Source: JAJPHJ01 sp035622315
GTDB lineage: Bacteria; Vulcanimicrobiota; Vulcanimicrobiia; Eremiobacterales; Eremiobacteraceae
Length of the DNA stretch: 33,032 nucleotides
Direction of reading: 5' to 3'
NCBI GenBank assembly: GCA_035622315.1
Contig: DASPVP010000074.1
Span: 1 to 33,032 of the forward strand
Shown: positions 26,080-32,610 of the stretch, one piece after another
Layout of the letters: every line of letters starts with the position of its first letter
How positions within the stretch are numbered: position 1 is the stretch's first letter
Made by a program: the position numbers and the translations under genes
The notes under the pieces: model-generated
Databases searched by the model: none
What the model was told of the DNA's origin: nothing
What the model saw: only the letters and a program-made list of their open reading frames with translations

Positions 26080-26175
26080 ATGTACTCGTCACCCAAGATC
26101 CTCGCGTCATTCGAAGCATCGGTCGTCCTCGCTCAAGCCCAAGGCTTGCTCGAATCGAGCCAGTGCGTTTACTGA
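26080..26175 (+). CDS. Peptide gene 1 of tandem array (31 residues)
   Basis: ATG 26080 follows GGGAGA with six bases between GGGAG and the start. The 31-residue product begins MYSSPKILASFEAS, continues VVLAQAQG to residue 22 and ends LLESSQCVY with a single Cys29. Residues 1-22 are almost identical in the three copies while 23-26 vary, and SQC returns at 27-29. That is a leader-core pattern as in ribosomally made, modified peptides or secreted pheromones. The Y2-x2-P5-x-I7 spacing resembles the YxxPxL motif read by the recognition element in lasso-peptide leaders. It is not a classical Sec signal. Function is unknown; the C-terminal Val-Tyr recalls mycofactocin precursors only superficially. 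Confidence 0.8.
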   Translation: MYSSPKILASFEASVVLAQAQGLLESSQCVY

Positions 26176-26195
26176 GCCGACAACGCTAGGATAAA

Positions 26196-26230
26196 GAAGG
26201 GGAGGCATCGCGCAAGCGTGCCTCCTTTTT
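26196..26230 (+). terminator. Rho-independent terminator of module 1
   Basis: Stem GGAGGCA-(T bulge)-CGC with a GCAA loop and GCG-TGCCTCC, followed by TTTTT. It lies 25 bases after the peptide stop codon. Confidence 0.9.
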
Positions 26231-26251
26231 CTAAGGCTAGTTCGCACGGAA

Positions 26252-26379
26252 AATAGGGCTGTTCGAATCACGGAAAGACGGCAGCGTTGCATGTAACCTC
26301 CCGGCAATCGCCAGGGCTGTGCCCGAGCGATTGAGAGCGATGAGGCTTTCCCCTATGCCCAAAGAAAAGGGAGACACTC
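26252..26379 (+). ncRNA. Conserved structured leader of peptide gene 2
   Basis: Hairpin 1 pairs GACG (26277-26280) with CGTT (26285-26288). Hairpin 2 pairs CAATCGC (26305-26311) with GCGATTG (26327-26333) and encloses a GGGC-TGT-GCCC stem. The first hairpin's bases differ from module 1 while pairing is kept. Confidence 0.55.
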
Positions 26380-26475
26380 ATGTACTCGTCACCCAAGGTC
26401 CTCGTGTCATTCGAAGCATCGGTCGTGCTTGCCCAAGCCGAAGGCGCGTCCAACGCGAGCCAGTGCGTTTACTGA
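26380..26475 (+). CDS. Peptide gene 2 of tandem array (31 residues)
   Basis: ATG 26380, with Shine-Dalgarno GGGAG six bases before it. The product begins MYSSPKVLVSFEAS, has VVLAQAEG up to residue 22 and ends ASNASQCVY. Against peptide 1 the first 22 residues carry only Ile-Val, Ala-Val and Gln-Glu changes plus three silent third-base changes, with no insertion or deletion. This supports translation under selection. The stretch 23-26 is replaced (ASNA for LLES) while SQCVY is identical. Confidence 0.8.
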   Translation: MYSSPKVLVSFEASVVLAQAEGASNASQCVY

Positions 26476-26495
26476 GCCGACGACGCTAGGATAGA

Positions 26496-26529
26496 GAAAG
26501 GGAGGCGTCGCGCAAGCGTGCCTCCTCTT
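26496..26529 (+). terminator. Rho-independent terminator of module 2
   Basis: Stem GGAGGCG-(T)-CGC, loop GCAA, GCG-TGCCTCC, followed by TCTTTCT. The seventh pair is G-T here where module 1 has A-T. Confidence 0.85.
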
Positions 26530-26551
26530 TCTAGTGCTAGCTCACGCGAAA

Positions 26552-26678
26552 AATAGGGCCGTTCGAATCACGGAAGGACGGTACGTCCGATGTAACCTCA
26601 TGGCTAATCGCCAGGGCGTGTGCCCGGGCGACTGGGAGCGATGAGGCTTTCCCCTGCCCAAAGAAAAGGGAGACACGC
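26552..26678 (+). ncRNA. Conserved structured leader of peptide gene 3
   Basis: Hairpin 1 is GGACG-GTA-CGTCC (26576-26588), a perfect 5-bp stem with bases unlike those of modules 1 and 2. Hairpin 2 pairs AATCGC (26606-26611) with GCGACT (26628-26633) with one mismatch, and encloses GGGC-GTGT-GCCC. Confidence 0.55.
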
Positions 26679-26780
26679 ATGTACTCGTCACCCAAGATCC
26701 TCGCGTCGCTCGAAGCATCGGTCGTACTTGCTCAAGCCCAAGGCACGCCCGTATCGAGCCAGTGCCTCTGCCCGGAGTAA
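26679..26780 (+). CDS. Peptide gene 3 of tandem array (33 residues)
   Basis: ATG 26679 follows GGGAGA. The 33-residue product begins MYSSPKILASLEAS, keeps VVLAQAQG to residue 22, and ends TPVSSQCLCPE with two cysteines (29 and 31). Relative to peptide 1 it has one conservative change (Phe to Leu) and three silent changes in the first 22 codons, then a fully different core that keeps only SSQC. The extra Cys and two-residue extension show where diversity is allowed. Confidence 0.8.
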   Translation: MYSSPKILASLEASVVLAQAQGTPVSSQCLCPE

Positions 26781-26814
26781 CGCCGGCTTTCTCGAGCTGA
26801 CAACGCTAGGACAG

Positions 26815-26848
26815 AATAGAGAGGCATCGCCCAAGCGTGCCTCTCTTT
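26815..26848 (+). terminator. Rho-independent terminator of module 3
   Basis: AGAGAGGC (26818-26825) pairs with GCCTCTCT (26839-26846), followed by TT. Modules 1 and 2 have GGAGGC/GCCTCC here, so both arms changed together to keep pairing. The loop is CCAA rather than GCAA. Confidence 0.85.
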
Positions 26849-26954
26849 GCTGCAACCAACACGGCTGAAGGAACCAGCGCGTCGGTTGGGCTAAGCCACC
26901 CGAGCCCTCGTCATTAATCGTTGGGCGGTTCATTGCGTCCTCGAGGAGGTGCGT

Positions 26955-27482
26955 GTGCTCAGAGCTCAGTGGGGTTTGCGCATGGCTACTGCGTGCGTAG
27001 CCACCATGACTTTCATGACATCGGCGATCGGTCGTGCGGACACGAGCATGGCCGCGCCGAAGAATCTGCCGCCGGGATTGACTCCTGCGATCATCAAGAT
27101 GATGATGACTCCAGGTCCGACACATGCGGCGGGAATGCCCGCGGACGTACAACCCATGATGGGCTGCATACCGACCATGGGTTATCACTACGCCAATCCG
27201 AAGAACTGGCCATTCGGCCCCATCTACGGTTGGTACAACGGAAAGCCGATCTTCACCGAGGTCATGGTCGCGAAGTCAGCCTTTGATGCTGGGACGAGTT
27301 GGAACAACTTGCTTAAGCCACTACCAGGCTACAAGATCGATCACGTGGACATATGGTGGGAGCCCCATGGACATCCCGGCTACATGGTGCCGCACTACGA
27401 CATCCATGCGTGGTACATACCGAGTTCTCAGTACATGTACTTCTGCGGGAACACGTCAGGTAAGAAACCTGCGTGGCTCTAA
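26955..27482 (+). CDS. Secreted His-rich TTHB210/DUF5602-like protein
   Basis: This 175-residue protein has a signal peptide (VATMTFMTSAIGRA) and a compact C-terminal domain. It is rich in His, Met and Trp, with the cluster HVDIWWEPHGHPGYMVPHYDIHAWYIP near residues 130-157. That segment resembles the TTHB210-like/DUF5602 domain, where conserved WEP-G-H and PH-D-H elements occur, and it could bind a metal. GTG 26955 is chosen because GAGGAGG (26943-26949) sits five bases upstream; ATG 26982 is an alternative. It directly follows the peptide array on the same strand, but after a terminator, so it is likely transcribed from its own promoter or by read-through. Confidence 0.65.
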   Translation: MLRAQWGLRMATACVATMTFMTSAIGRADTSMAAPKNLPPGLTPAIIKMMMTPGPTHAAGMPADVQPMMGCIPTMGYHYANPKNWPFGPIYGWYNGKPIFTEVMVAKSAFDAGTSWNNLLKPLPGYKIDHVDIWWEPHGHPGYMVPHYDIHAWYIPSSQYMYFCGNTSGKKPAWL

Positions 27483-27515
27483 GCAGCATCTAATACCGCG
27501 CAAGCCAACCGACGC

Positions 27516-27535
27516 GCCGCTCTCACCGGAGCGGC
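27516..27535 (+). terminator. Hairpin after the DUF5602-like gene
   Basis: GCCGCTC-TCACCG-GAGCGGC is a 7-bp perfect stem 34 bases after the stop, followed by TCGTTTGG. The T-run is short, so termination is likely weak. Confidence 0.45.
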
Positions 27536-27623
27536 TCGTTTGGGTATTGCCCGCTGGGTCGTAAGAAACGTACAGCCGCGCGTCAAAGAATAGTGCGGAC
27601 ATACCAGACAGGGGTCAAATAAG

Positions 27624-29420
27624 ATGGCAACACAAGGCTCATCTCATCGGGCCACGATACGCGCGTTTGTGGTCGTGGCGCTTTCGCTGTTGGTGCTTGT
27701 CGCGGGCGGAATGGACTTTCGCCGGATTTGGATTCCCATCGGCATCTTCGGCTATCAGGCGAATGGGGATGACGTCGTCTTTTTCGTCCAACCGGGCTCT
27801 CCGGCCGCGAAAAGCGGGATGCAAGTCGGCGACCTGCTCGACGTGCAAACCTTACCTGTTGGGACGAGATACACAGAGTTGCAGGGGGGTACGCTTGAGG
27901 CTGGCCAAAGCGGCATCATCACCTTCGTCCATCACGGCATCCGTCACGTAGTGACGCTTACAGCCACACCGCAGGTCACCGAGCACTACTACGCGGCGTA
28001 CAGGGTCACCGTCCTAGCCATTGCGGCTCTGTACATCTTCTTGGGAGCGGCGCTCGTCTTGCTCCGCCCAAGCCTCATGACCTGGGGATTTTTTCTCTAC
28101 TGTCTCGCCTACTGTCCGTTTACATTTTATGTGGGGGCGCTGCTGTATGCATTCCCGTGGCCATTTGTCTTTTTCTGTGGGCAATTGCTCCTCGACAACG
28201 CCGGGATCGTCGGTTTGCTCGTCTTCGCATTGTGCTTTTTGAACGAGCCCGTGCATGGGTGGAGACAAACCGCGCTCCGTGCCATGCCCTGGCTTTTCGT
28301 CGCTCTGAATCTTTTCGATTGCGCTTACCTTTACCAGTGGTATTGGATGGGCGGCCCGCCGGGCGAACTGCTCACGCGGACGTTTCTCGTCATCCAAGGC
28401 TTGTGGACGATCGCGGTCATGTACCTCTTTGTAGATACCTACGCGCGAGCGCACGGAGCCGCCCGGCAGCGCATCCGCTGGGTCGTGGTGGGATTCGGCT
28501 TGAATCTGATCATGTTCTTCGCGTTTCAATTCATCAGTTTCTACGTGCCGCAGGCGCCGCTGTGGGTATCGCACGTCCTGCAACTCGGCACGGTCATCGT
28601 GCCGCTGACAGTGGCTTACGCTGTAATCAAGCATCGGGTGATCGATGTGAGTTTTGTGGTGAGCCGCACCTTGGTCTACGCCGTGCTCACCACCATGCTC
28701 GTGGGCGGGTTCTCGCTCATCGACTGGTTCTTCACCGATTATCTGCGGCTCGCGCGTTTGGGCACGTTTGCAGAGGTCGCAGCGGTGGTGGCCTTCGGCC
28801 TGTGGTTCAACGGTTTGCACAAACGGGTCGATTCCTTCGTGGACGCCACGTTCTTCCGTCAACGACACCGCGCGGAAGTGCAACTCGCACGCACAGCGGC
28901 CGCGTTGCCGCTCGCCTCGACACCGAAGATCGTCGCGCACGGACTGGTGCTCGAGCCGATGCGAACGCTCTCCCTCGCATCAGCTGCCCTGTTCAGACGT
29001 GATGGTGGTAAAGGGTTCGTGCGCCAAGAGTCAGATGGGTGGGGTTCGGGGGATATCACGAAGCTCGATGACAGCGACGGCTACTTCCTGACGCTGTTGC
29101 AAGCCGAAGGCGGGCCGCTGTCGCTGTACGACCACCCCTGGCGCCACGACCACGTTCCGTCCGGGCCTGCGCATCCGGTCCTAGCGCTGCCTATCATCGT
29201 GCGGCGCGAACTCGAGGCGATCGTCTTCTATGGCTCGCACGTGCATGGCGAAGGGCTCGATCCGGATGAGATCAGGGCGATAGCCGGGCTCGCCACGGGT
29301 GCTGCGGTCGCCTACGATCATCTTGAAGCCGAGGCCATGAAACGTGAGGTCGAAAAAATGCGGCGCGAGAACGAATCATTGCGCAGCGTGATCGCAGAGG
29401 CGCAGATCCAACCAGCGTAG
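27624..29420 (+). CDS. ComP-like multi-TM/PDZ sensor protein without kinase domain
   Basis: This 598-residue protein has a first membrane helix (13-30), an extracytoplasmic PDZ-like domain (about 40-115, with VQPGSPAAKSGMQVGDLL as the ligand-groove region), then about eight helices (125-395). After these comes the sequence VDSFVDATFFRQRHRAEVQLARTAAAL, which in ComP-like histidine kinases links membrane and cytoplasmic parts. A GAF-like segment (about 430-565) and a short coiled coil (565-592) end the protein. No histidine phospho-acceptor or ATPase domain follows, so it cannot be a kinase by itself. AGGGG nine bases before ATG 27624 supports the start. It may sense a ligand, possibly peptide, and act through a partner. 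Confidence 0.75.
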   Translation: MATQGSSHRATIRAFVVVALSLLVLVAGGMDFRRIWIPIGIFGYQANGDDVVFFVQPGSPAAKSGMQVGDLLDVQTLPVGTRYTELQGGTLEAGQSGIITFVHHGIRHVVTLTATPQVTEHYYAAYRVTVLAIAALYIFLGAALVLLRPSLMTWGFFLYCLAYCPFTFYVGALLYAFPWPFVFFCGQLLLDNAGIVGLLVFALCFLNEPVHGWRQTALRAMPWLFVALNLFDCAYLYQWYWMGGPPGELLTRTFLVIQGLWTIAVMYLFVDTYARAHGAARQRIRWVVVGFGLNLIMFFAFQFISFYVPQAPLWVSHVLQLGTVIVPLTVAYAVIKHRVIDVSFVVSRTLVYAVLTTMLVGGFSLIDWFFTDYLRLARLGTFAEVAAVVAFGLWFNGLHKRVDSFVDATFFRQRHRAEVQLARTAAALPLASTPKIVAHGLVLEPMRTLSLASAALFRRDGGKGFVRQESDGWGSGDITKLDDSDGYFLTLLQAEGGPLSLYDHPWRHDHVPSGPAHPVLALPIIVRRELEAIVFYGSHVHGEGLDPDEIRAIAGLATGAAVAYDHLEAEAMKREVEKMRRENESLRSVIAEAQIQPA

Positions 29421-29452
29421 ACGAAAACCAGGTCGGCGTAGCGGAGCATGCC

Positions 29453-29968
29453 ATGACACTCGAACACATCTTTCTTATCAGTCAGACGGTCGCCGCCCTC
29501 GCCATCGTTGGGTCGCTATTGTTCGTCGCAGTGGAGTTGCGCAATTCAACGCGGGAGAGTCGTCATCGTGCGGCCGAGGAAGCGCATCAGAAATACCAAG
29601 CATTACAACTTGAAGTGGCCAGCAACGGCGATCTCGCTCGCGTCTGGGTCACCGGAATTCACGATATTGGCTCGCTGAACGAGATCGATAGGATACGGTT
29701 TTTGCTGGCGGCGCATAACGTCTTCAAGAACTGGGAGAACGTCCACTCGGTGTGGGTCGAGGGTGACCTGCCCGGCGAGATCTATGCGGCTGCGGATCTC
29801 ATGGCGGGCGACCTGCTCGCGTACAGTGGGGTTCGGGCTGCTTGGTCCGTCCGTCGTAAATATTTCCACGAGGCATTTCGGTCGCGCGTGGACGCAAAGA
29901 TTGCTGCGCTTCCACCCCAGCCTCCGCTGCCATACGAGGTCACGATCGCGGCCGAATCGTCCAAATAG
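29453..29968 (+). CDS. Small membrane protein, function unknown
   Basis: This 171-residue protein has one N-terminal membrane helix (about 7-26, ISQTVAALAIVGSLLFVAVEL) followed by a charged, mostly helical cytoplasmic part with Arg/Glu-rich ELRNSTRESRHRAAEEAHQ and aromatic-rich WENVHSVWVEGDLPGE. Proteins with this layout are common in bacteria but have no assigned function. ATG 29453 has GGAG about seven bases upstream. It lies 32 bases after the sensor gene on the same strand and may share its transcript. Confidence 0.7.
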   Translation: MTLEHIFLISQTVAALAIVGSLLFVAVELRNSTRESRHRAAEEAHQKYQALQLEVASNGDLARVWVTGIHDIGSLNEIDRIRFLLAAHNVFKNWENVHSVWVEGDLPGEIYAAADLMAGDLLAYSGVRAAWSVRRKYFHEAFRSRVDAKIAALPPQPPLPYEVTIAAESSK

Positions 29969-30070
29969 CCGCATCTTCATCAAAACGTACCAAACCTCGA
30001 CATATCTGCTCAGGCGAACCGCCACGAGGTTCAGTATTACAGGATAGGCTCGTGGCACGTTGCATAGCGC

Positions 30071-30976
30071 GTGACTATGGATCACAACCCAGCCGCGACG
30101 AGAAAAGTAGTTCAGGCGAGGGCGGAGTCGGCCCCGAGACACCCCGTCATCCGAGTGTCGAGCTTGGCAAGGGGTTGGGAAGGCATCATCGCGGCCATCG
30201 GCGATACGACCGGCGGAGTTGTGGACCATCGCGTCACGCCCTACTACAACGTGGGCATGCTGGTCGGTGCGCCGGTTGGAGCAACGACTCGCCACAATGG
30301 TGCCAGTCAGCATAGCTTGCACGTCCATGGCGACATCCACATCACCCCGGCGGGCTACACGCTTTCTTGGGAAGATGATAGGCCGACCCAGTATGTCGGA
30401 GTCAGCCTGACGCCGGCGCTCATGCACAGTGTTGCGGACTCGATGCAAATGAACATAGACTCTGTGAGCTGGGCGCCTTTGTTTCAGTTGCGCGACGAGA
30501 AGATCGAGCATATAGTCCTCGCGGTCAAGGCAGAATTAGACGATCAGGCTCCGCACGACCGCACGTACGCTGAGGGCTTGGGCTTGGCGTTGGCTACGCA
30601 ACTGCTAAGAAAGTATGCGCGCCAAAGCACCATTGCGTCGAGACGAGGGCTTAGCGGCGCGCAGCTGCACAAAGTTGTGGATTACGTCCACGAGCATCTC
30701 ACAAGGTCGCTTTCCCTCTTCGAGCTCGCGGCGGTCACCGGCCTCAGTCCTTCACACTTCAAAGTGCTCTTCAAGCGGAGCATGGGCTTGCCGGTCCACA
30801 ACTACGTTATGCGGTGCCGCGTTGACCGTGCGGTCGATCTCATCGGCAACGGCGGCCTCAAACTGAGCCAAGTCGCGCTCAAGACAGGCTTCGCAGACCA
30901 GAGCCACATGTCTCGCTGGTTGCGGCGCACGATCGGTCTTACACCGGCGCAGCTCAAACGCAACACGAGCGAGTAG
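30071..30976 (+). CDS. AraC family transcriptional regulator
   Basis: This 301-residue protein has an N-terminal half of about 190 residues that looks like a cupin-type effector domain with HSLHVHGDIHITPAGYTLSWE. The C-terminal pair of helix-turn-helix motifs (about 205-298) includes LSLFELAAVTGLSPSHFKVLFKRSMGLPVHNYV and LSQVALKTGFADQSHMSRWLRRTIGLTP, the AraC signature. It activates or represses transcription upon binding a small molecule. The GTG at 30071 or ATG at 30077 may start the gene. Its target is not evident; neighbours include the small membrane protein and, convergent, a secreted glycosidase-like protein. Confidence 0.93.
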   Translation: MTMDHNPAATRKVVQARAESAPRHPVIRVSSLARGWEGIIAAIGDTTGGVVDHRVTPYYNVGMLVGAPVGATTRHNGASQHSLHVHGDIHITPAGYTLSWEDDRPTQYVGVSLTPALMHSVADSMQMNIDSVSWAPLFQLRDEKIEHIVLAVKAELDDQAPHDRTYAEGLGLALATQLLRKYARQSTIASRRGLSGAQLHKVVDYVHEHLTRSLSLFELAAVTGLSPSHFKVLFKRSMGLPVHNYVMRCRVDRAVDLIGNGGLKLSQVALKTGFADQSHMSRWLRRTIGLTPAQLKRNTSE

Positions 30977-30983
30977 CAGCAAT

Positions 30984-31002
30984 CGGAACGGAAGCTGTTC
31001 CG
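30984..31002. terminator. Hairpin between converging araC-type and glycosidase-like genes
   Basis: CGGAAC-GGAAGCT-GTTCCG, a 6-bp stem just after the araC-type stop. No T-tract follows, so it is only a weak candidate. Confidence 0.35.
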
Positions 31003-31062
31003 GCATTGTCACCCTTCGCAGTTCCGAAACGCGCTTTCATCGAAGCAGAAGTGAAGAGTGCT

Positions 31063-32184
31063 CTAGGGGCGTGGCGTTCCGAACAACGACGCTGCATCGC
31101 GCAGCACCGGCTGCATTTCCGTTGCGAGCACATCCGGCTCGTAAATTTCCAGATAGTTGATGCGCTCGCCAGCGCTGTTCGGCTCCATACCTTTATCGAT
31201 CGAGTTGCGGAGAGCAAGTGGGGCATTGCCCGCGGCGCCCATCCCCGCACTACAGGTACCAAGTGAGGCAGCGCATCGCATTTGGAGGCCAGTGATGACG
31301 CGACCCCGATAGCTCATCACAAAAGGCGTGTCGGGATGCTGAGTCTCCGAGCCCCCGTGAAGATCGTCATTCTCAAGTACAAAGCGGCGACCCAGAAGGC
31401 GGATCCCATTGTCGACGATCGTTTGCCGCGTCTGCACACCCTCGCCCTCATCGATCTCACCCTGATCGTTGATATTGAGAGCGCTTCCCGTCGTCAAAGT
31501 AATGAATTGATTGGGAAAGTCGTCAGCATACACCTGAAAGACCTTCTGATACGCGTCGATAAACTTGCTCGGTGTATATGAAGCATTTTGCCACTTCCGA
31601 GGATCCCGTGGTAACGTCATCTCTGCAGTAACCGACGTTGGTCCGGCAGCTGCGACCATTCTGAACGAAGGTGACTCCCCGTACCTGTCGCTCAGCAGCT
31701 TCAGGAATGCAAACCAATTGTTGAGGTACACGCTGTCCCACGGCATCGGAAGGCTCATAACCTCGCCTTGGTCAGGTCCATATTGCACGGCGAACTTTTC
31801 CGTCTTCGCGCCTTCCAATGCCCACGCGGGGGCAAAGAAGCCCGCATAGACACAGAGTTGTACCCACTTCTTCGATGATTCTGCAGCCGCGAACAATGCG
31901 TCAAGCTTCGACCAATCAGGTTTGCCTTGGACTGGCTCAATGTCACTCCAGTGGACTTGGTACGCGACACCACTGATGTAAGGGTTTTTTAAGGCCCGAT
32001 CGTACAGTTCTTGGTCTAGTTGCGGCGTGTTGTTGACGTGCCGAACGACAACGAGTCCGCTCGGCGCAGCCGCAGCGACCGGGCTCGATGGCTGCGCGGA
32101 TTCTACTTTTGCTGAAGTCGAAAGTAACGCAAGAAGTAGCACGAACCAAACGCGCATGCTTCCAGAGCACTTGTGAGCGAACAT
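31063..32184 (-). CDS. Secreted glycoside-hydrolase-like TIM-barrel protein
   Basis: This 373-residue protein has a signal peptide (hydrophobic residues 12-22, cleavage near VESA). The body looks like a (beta/alpha)8 barrel of the GH5/GH42-like clan: YISGVAYQVHWSDIEPVQGKPDWSKLD resembles the first strand and helix of such barrels, followed by WVQLCVYAGFFAPAWALE and repeated strand-helix units. No catalytic Glu pair could be assigned with confidence, and no exact family was recognised. ATG 32184 is chosen because GGAGG lies five bases upstream; the frame is open three codons farther. It converges on the AraC-family gene. Confidence 0.68.
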   Translation of the reverse strand: MFAHKCSGSMRVWFVLLLALLSTSAKVESAQPSSPVAAAAPSGLVVVRHVNNTPQLDQELYDRALKNPYISGVAYQVHWSDIEPVQGKPDWSKLDALFAAAESSKKWVQLCVYAGFFAPAWALEGAKTEKFAVQYGPDQGEVMSLPMPWDSVYLNNWFAFLKLLSDRYGESPSFRMVAAAGPTSVTAEMTLPRDPRKWQNASYTPSKFIDAYQKVFQVYADDFPNQFITLTTGSALNINDQGEIDEGEGVQTRQTIVDNGIRLLGRRFVLENDDLHGGSETQHPDTPFVMSYRGRVITGLQMRCAASLGTCSAGMGAAGNAPLALRNSIDKGMEPNSAGERINYLEIYEPDVLATEMQPVLRDAASLFGTPRP

Positions 32185-32455
32185 TCGCACCTCCCGAGAA
32201 ATTGGATTTCCCTAGTTGGCTCGAGACGTTGCTGCGACCCTGGTGAACCTGTATGCTAAATGTCTCGCCGTTCCTCGGCGACGCTTGCGTAGGCGTCGAT
32301 CGCGGCCGAAACCGCCCGGCCCACGCGACGACGTCAGGTAGGCCGCGAACCGCGCAAGCGGTCGTTGTGCCAGGTTGAAGCCTCACAAAAGGCGCTTAAA
32401 CGGTCGATAGTCGAAGTTCAACTCAGGAATTCGCGAGCTAGCCTGGAGTCAGGTT
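32185..32455. other. Intergenic stretch without recognised gene
   Basis: 271 bases between two divergent genes. It contains several GC-rich inverted repeats (for example around 32275-32320) and probably the promoters of both flanking genes, but no convincing -10/-35 pair or RNA gene was seen. Confidence 0.4.
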
Positions 32456-32587
32456 GTGGACGATCTTGGCTTCTATGACCCACCTACACCAGAATTCTGT
32501 CGGCGCTGTGGCAAGTTGCTTACTGCTGATAACAATGCCAACGGATGGTGCCTGACATGCGCTGCGGAACTAGCGGCGGAAAATTAG
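32456..32587 (+). CDS. 43-residue zinc-ribbon protein
   Basis: GTG 32456 with TGGAG seven bases upstream opens a 43-codon gene ending at TAG 32587. The product has Cys15-x2-Cys18 (FCRRCGK) and Cys32-x2-Cys35 (WCLTCAAEL), 13 residues between the pairs, which is a typical four-cysteine zinc ribbon or small treble-clef knuckle. The N-terminus DDLGFYDPPTPE is acidic. Such small proteins often bind nucleic acid or act as metal-dependent adaptors; the role here is unknown. It is convergent with the DUF1579-like gene. Confidence 0.6.
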   Translation: MDDLGFYDPPTPEFCRRCGKLLTADNNANGWCLTCAAELAAEN

Positions 32588-32610
32588 GAGAAGAGTCGCG
32601 GTACGAGATT

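Larger units (their letters stand above)
25941..26230 (+). repeat. Tandem module 1 of 3 (leader RNA, peptide gene, terminator)
   Basis: The first of three direct repeats with the same internal order: TTC-x-CACG, ATAGGGC, GTTCGAATCACGGAA, a small hairpin, ATGTAA, a two-part hairpin, GAGCGATGAGGCT, a purine-rich Shine-Dalgarno, a short gene, the spacer GCTAGG and a terminator. The peptide starts of modules 1 and 2 are exactly 300 bases apart. Identity between modules is high in the leader and first 22 codons and low at the end of the gene. Confidence 0.93.
26241..26530 (+). repeat. Tandem module 2 of 3
   Basis: The second direct repeat, with the same order of elements as module 1. The whole intergenic boundary, including the terminator and the CTAG-x-x-CTAG-like joint at 26231-26240, is repeated at 26531-26540, so duplication included the full transcription unit. 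Confidence 0.93.
26541..26848 (+). repeat. Tandem module 3 of 3, most diverged
   Basis: The third direct repeat. The leader and first 22 codons are conserved; the 3' end of the gene is longer, and an extra stretch of about 20 bases lies between the stop and the GCTAGG spacer. Confidence 0.9.

Noticed and set aside
26080..26175. Peptides as mycofactocin precursors because two end in Val-Tyr
   Set aside because: The rest of the precursor and the IDGMCGVY-like end do not match, and no mftB/mftC is present.
26107..26453. Minus-strand open frames across the peptide array
   Set aside because: They run antisense through leaders and terminators, have no ribosome binding site, and their existence follows from the repeated plus-strand sequence.
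26080..26780. Peptides as lasso-peptide precursors
   Set aside because: Cores of 9-11 residues are too short and lack an Asp/Glu at ring position 7-9, and the conserved leader Thr at -2 is missing; only the YxxPx[IV] spacing fits.
25941..26848. CRISPR array
   Set aside because: Only three units of about 300 bases, each with coding content and a terminator; no short repeats with spacers and no cas genes.
26878..27516. 12-base inverted repeats (CGCGTCGGTTGG / CCAACCGACGCG) flanking the DUF5602-like gene, as if mobile
   Set aside because: Pairs of this length are expected by chance in a 33-kb window, there is no transposase and no target-site duplication.
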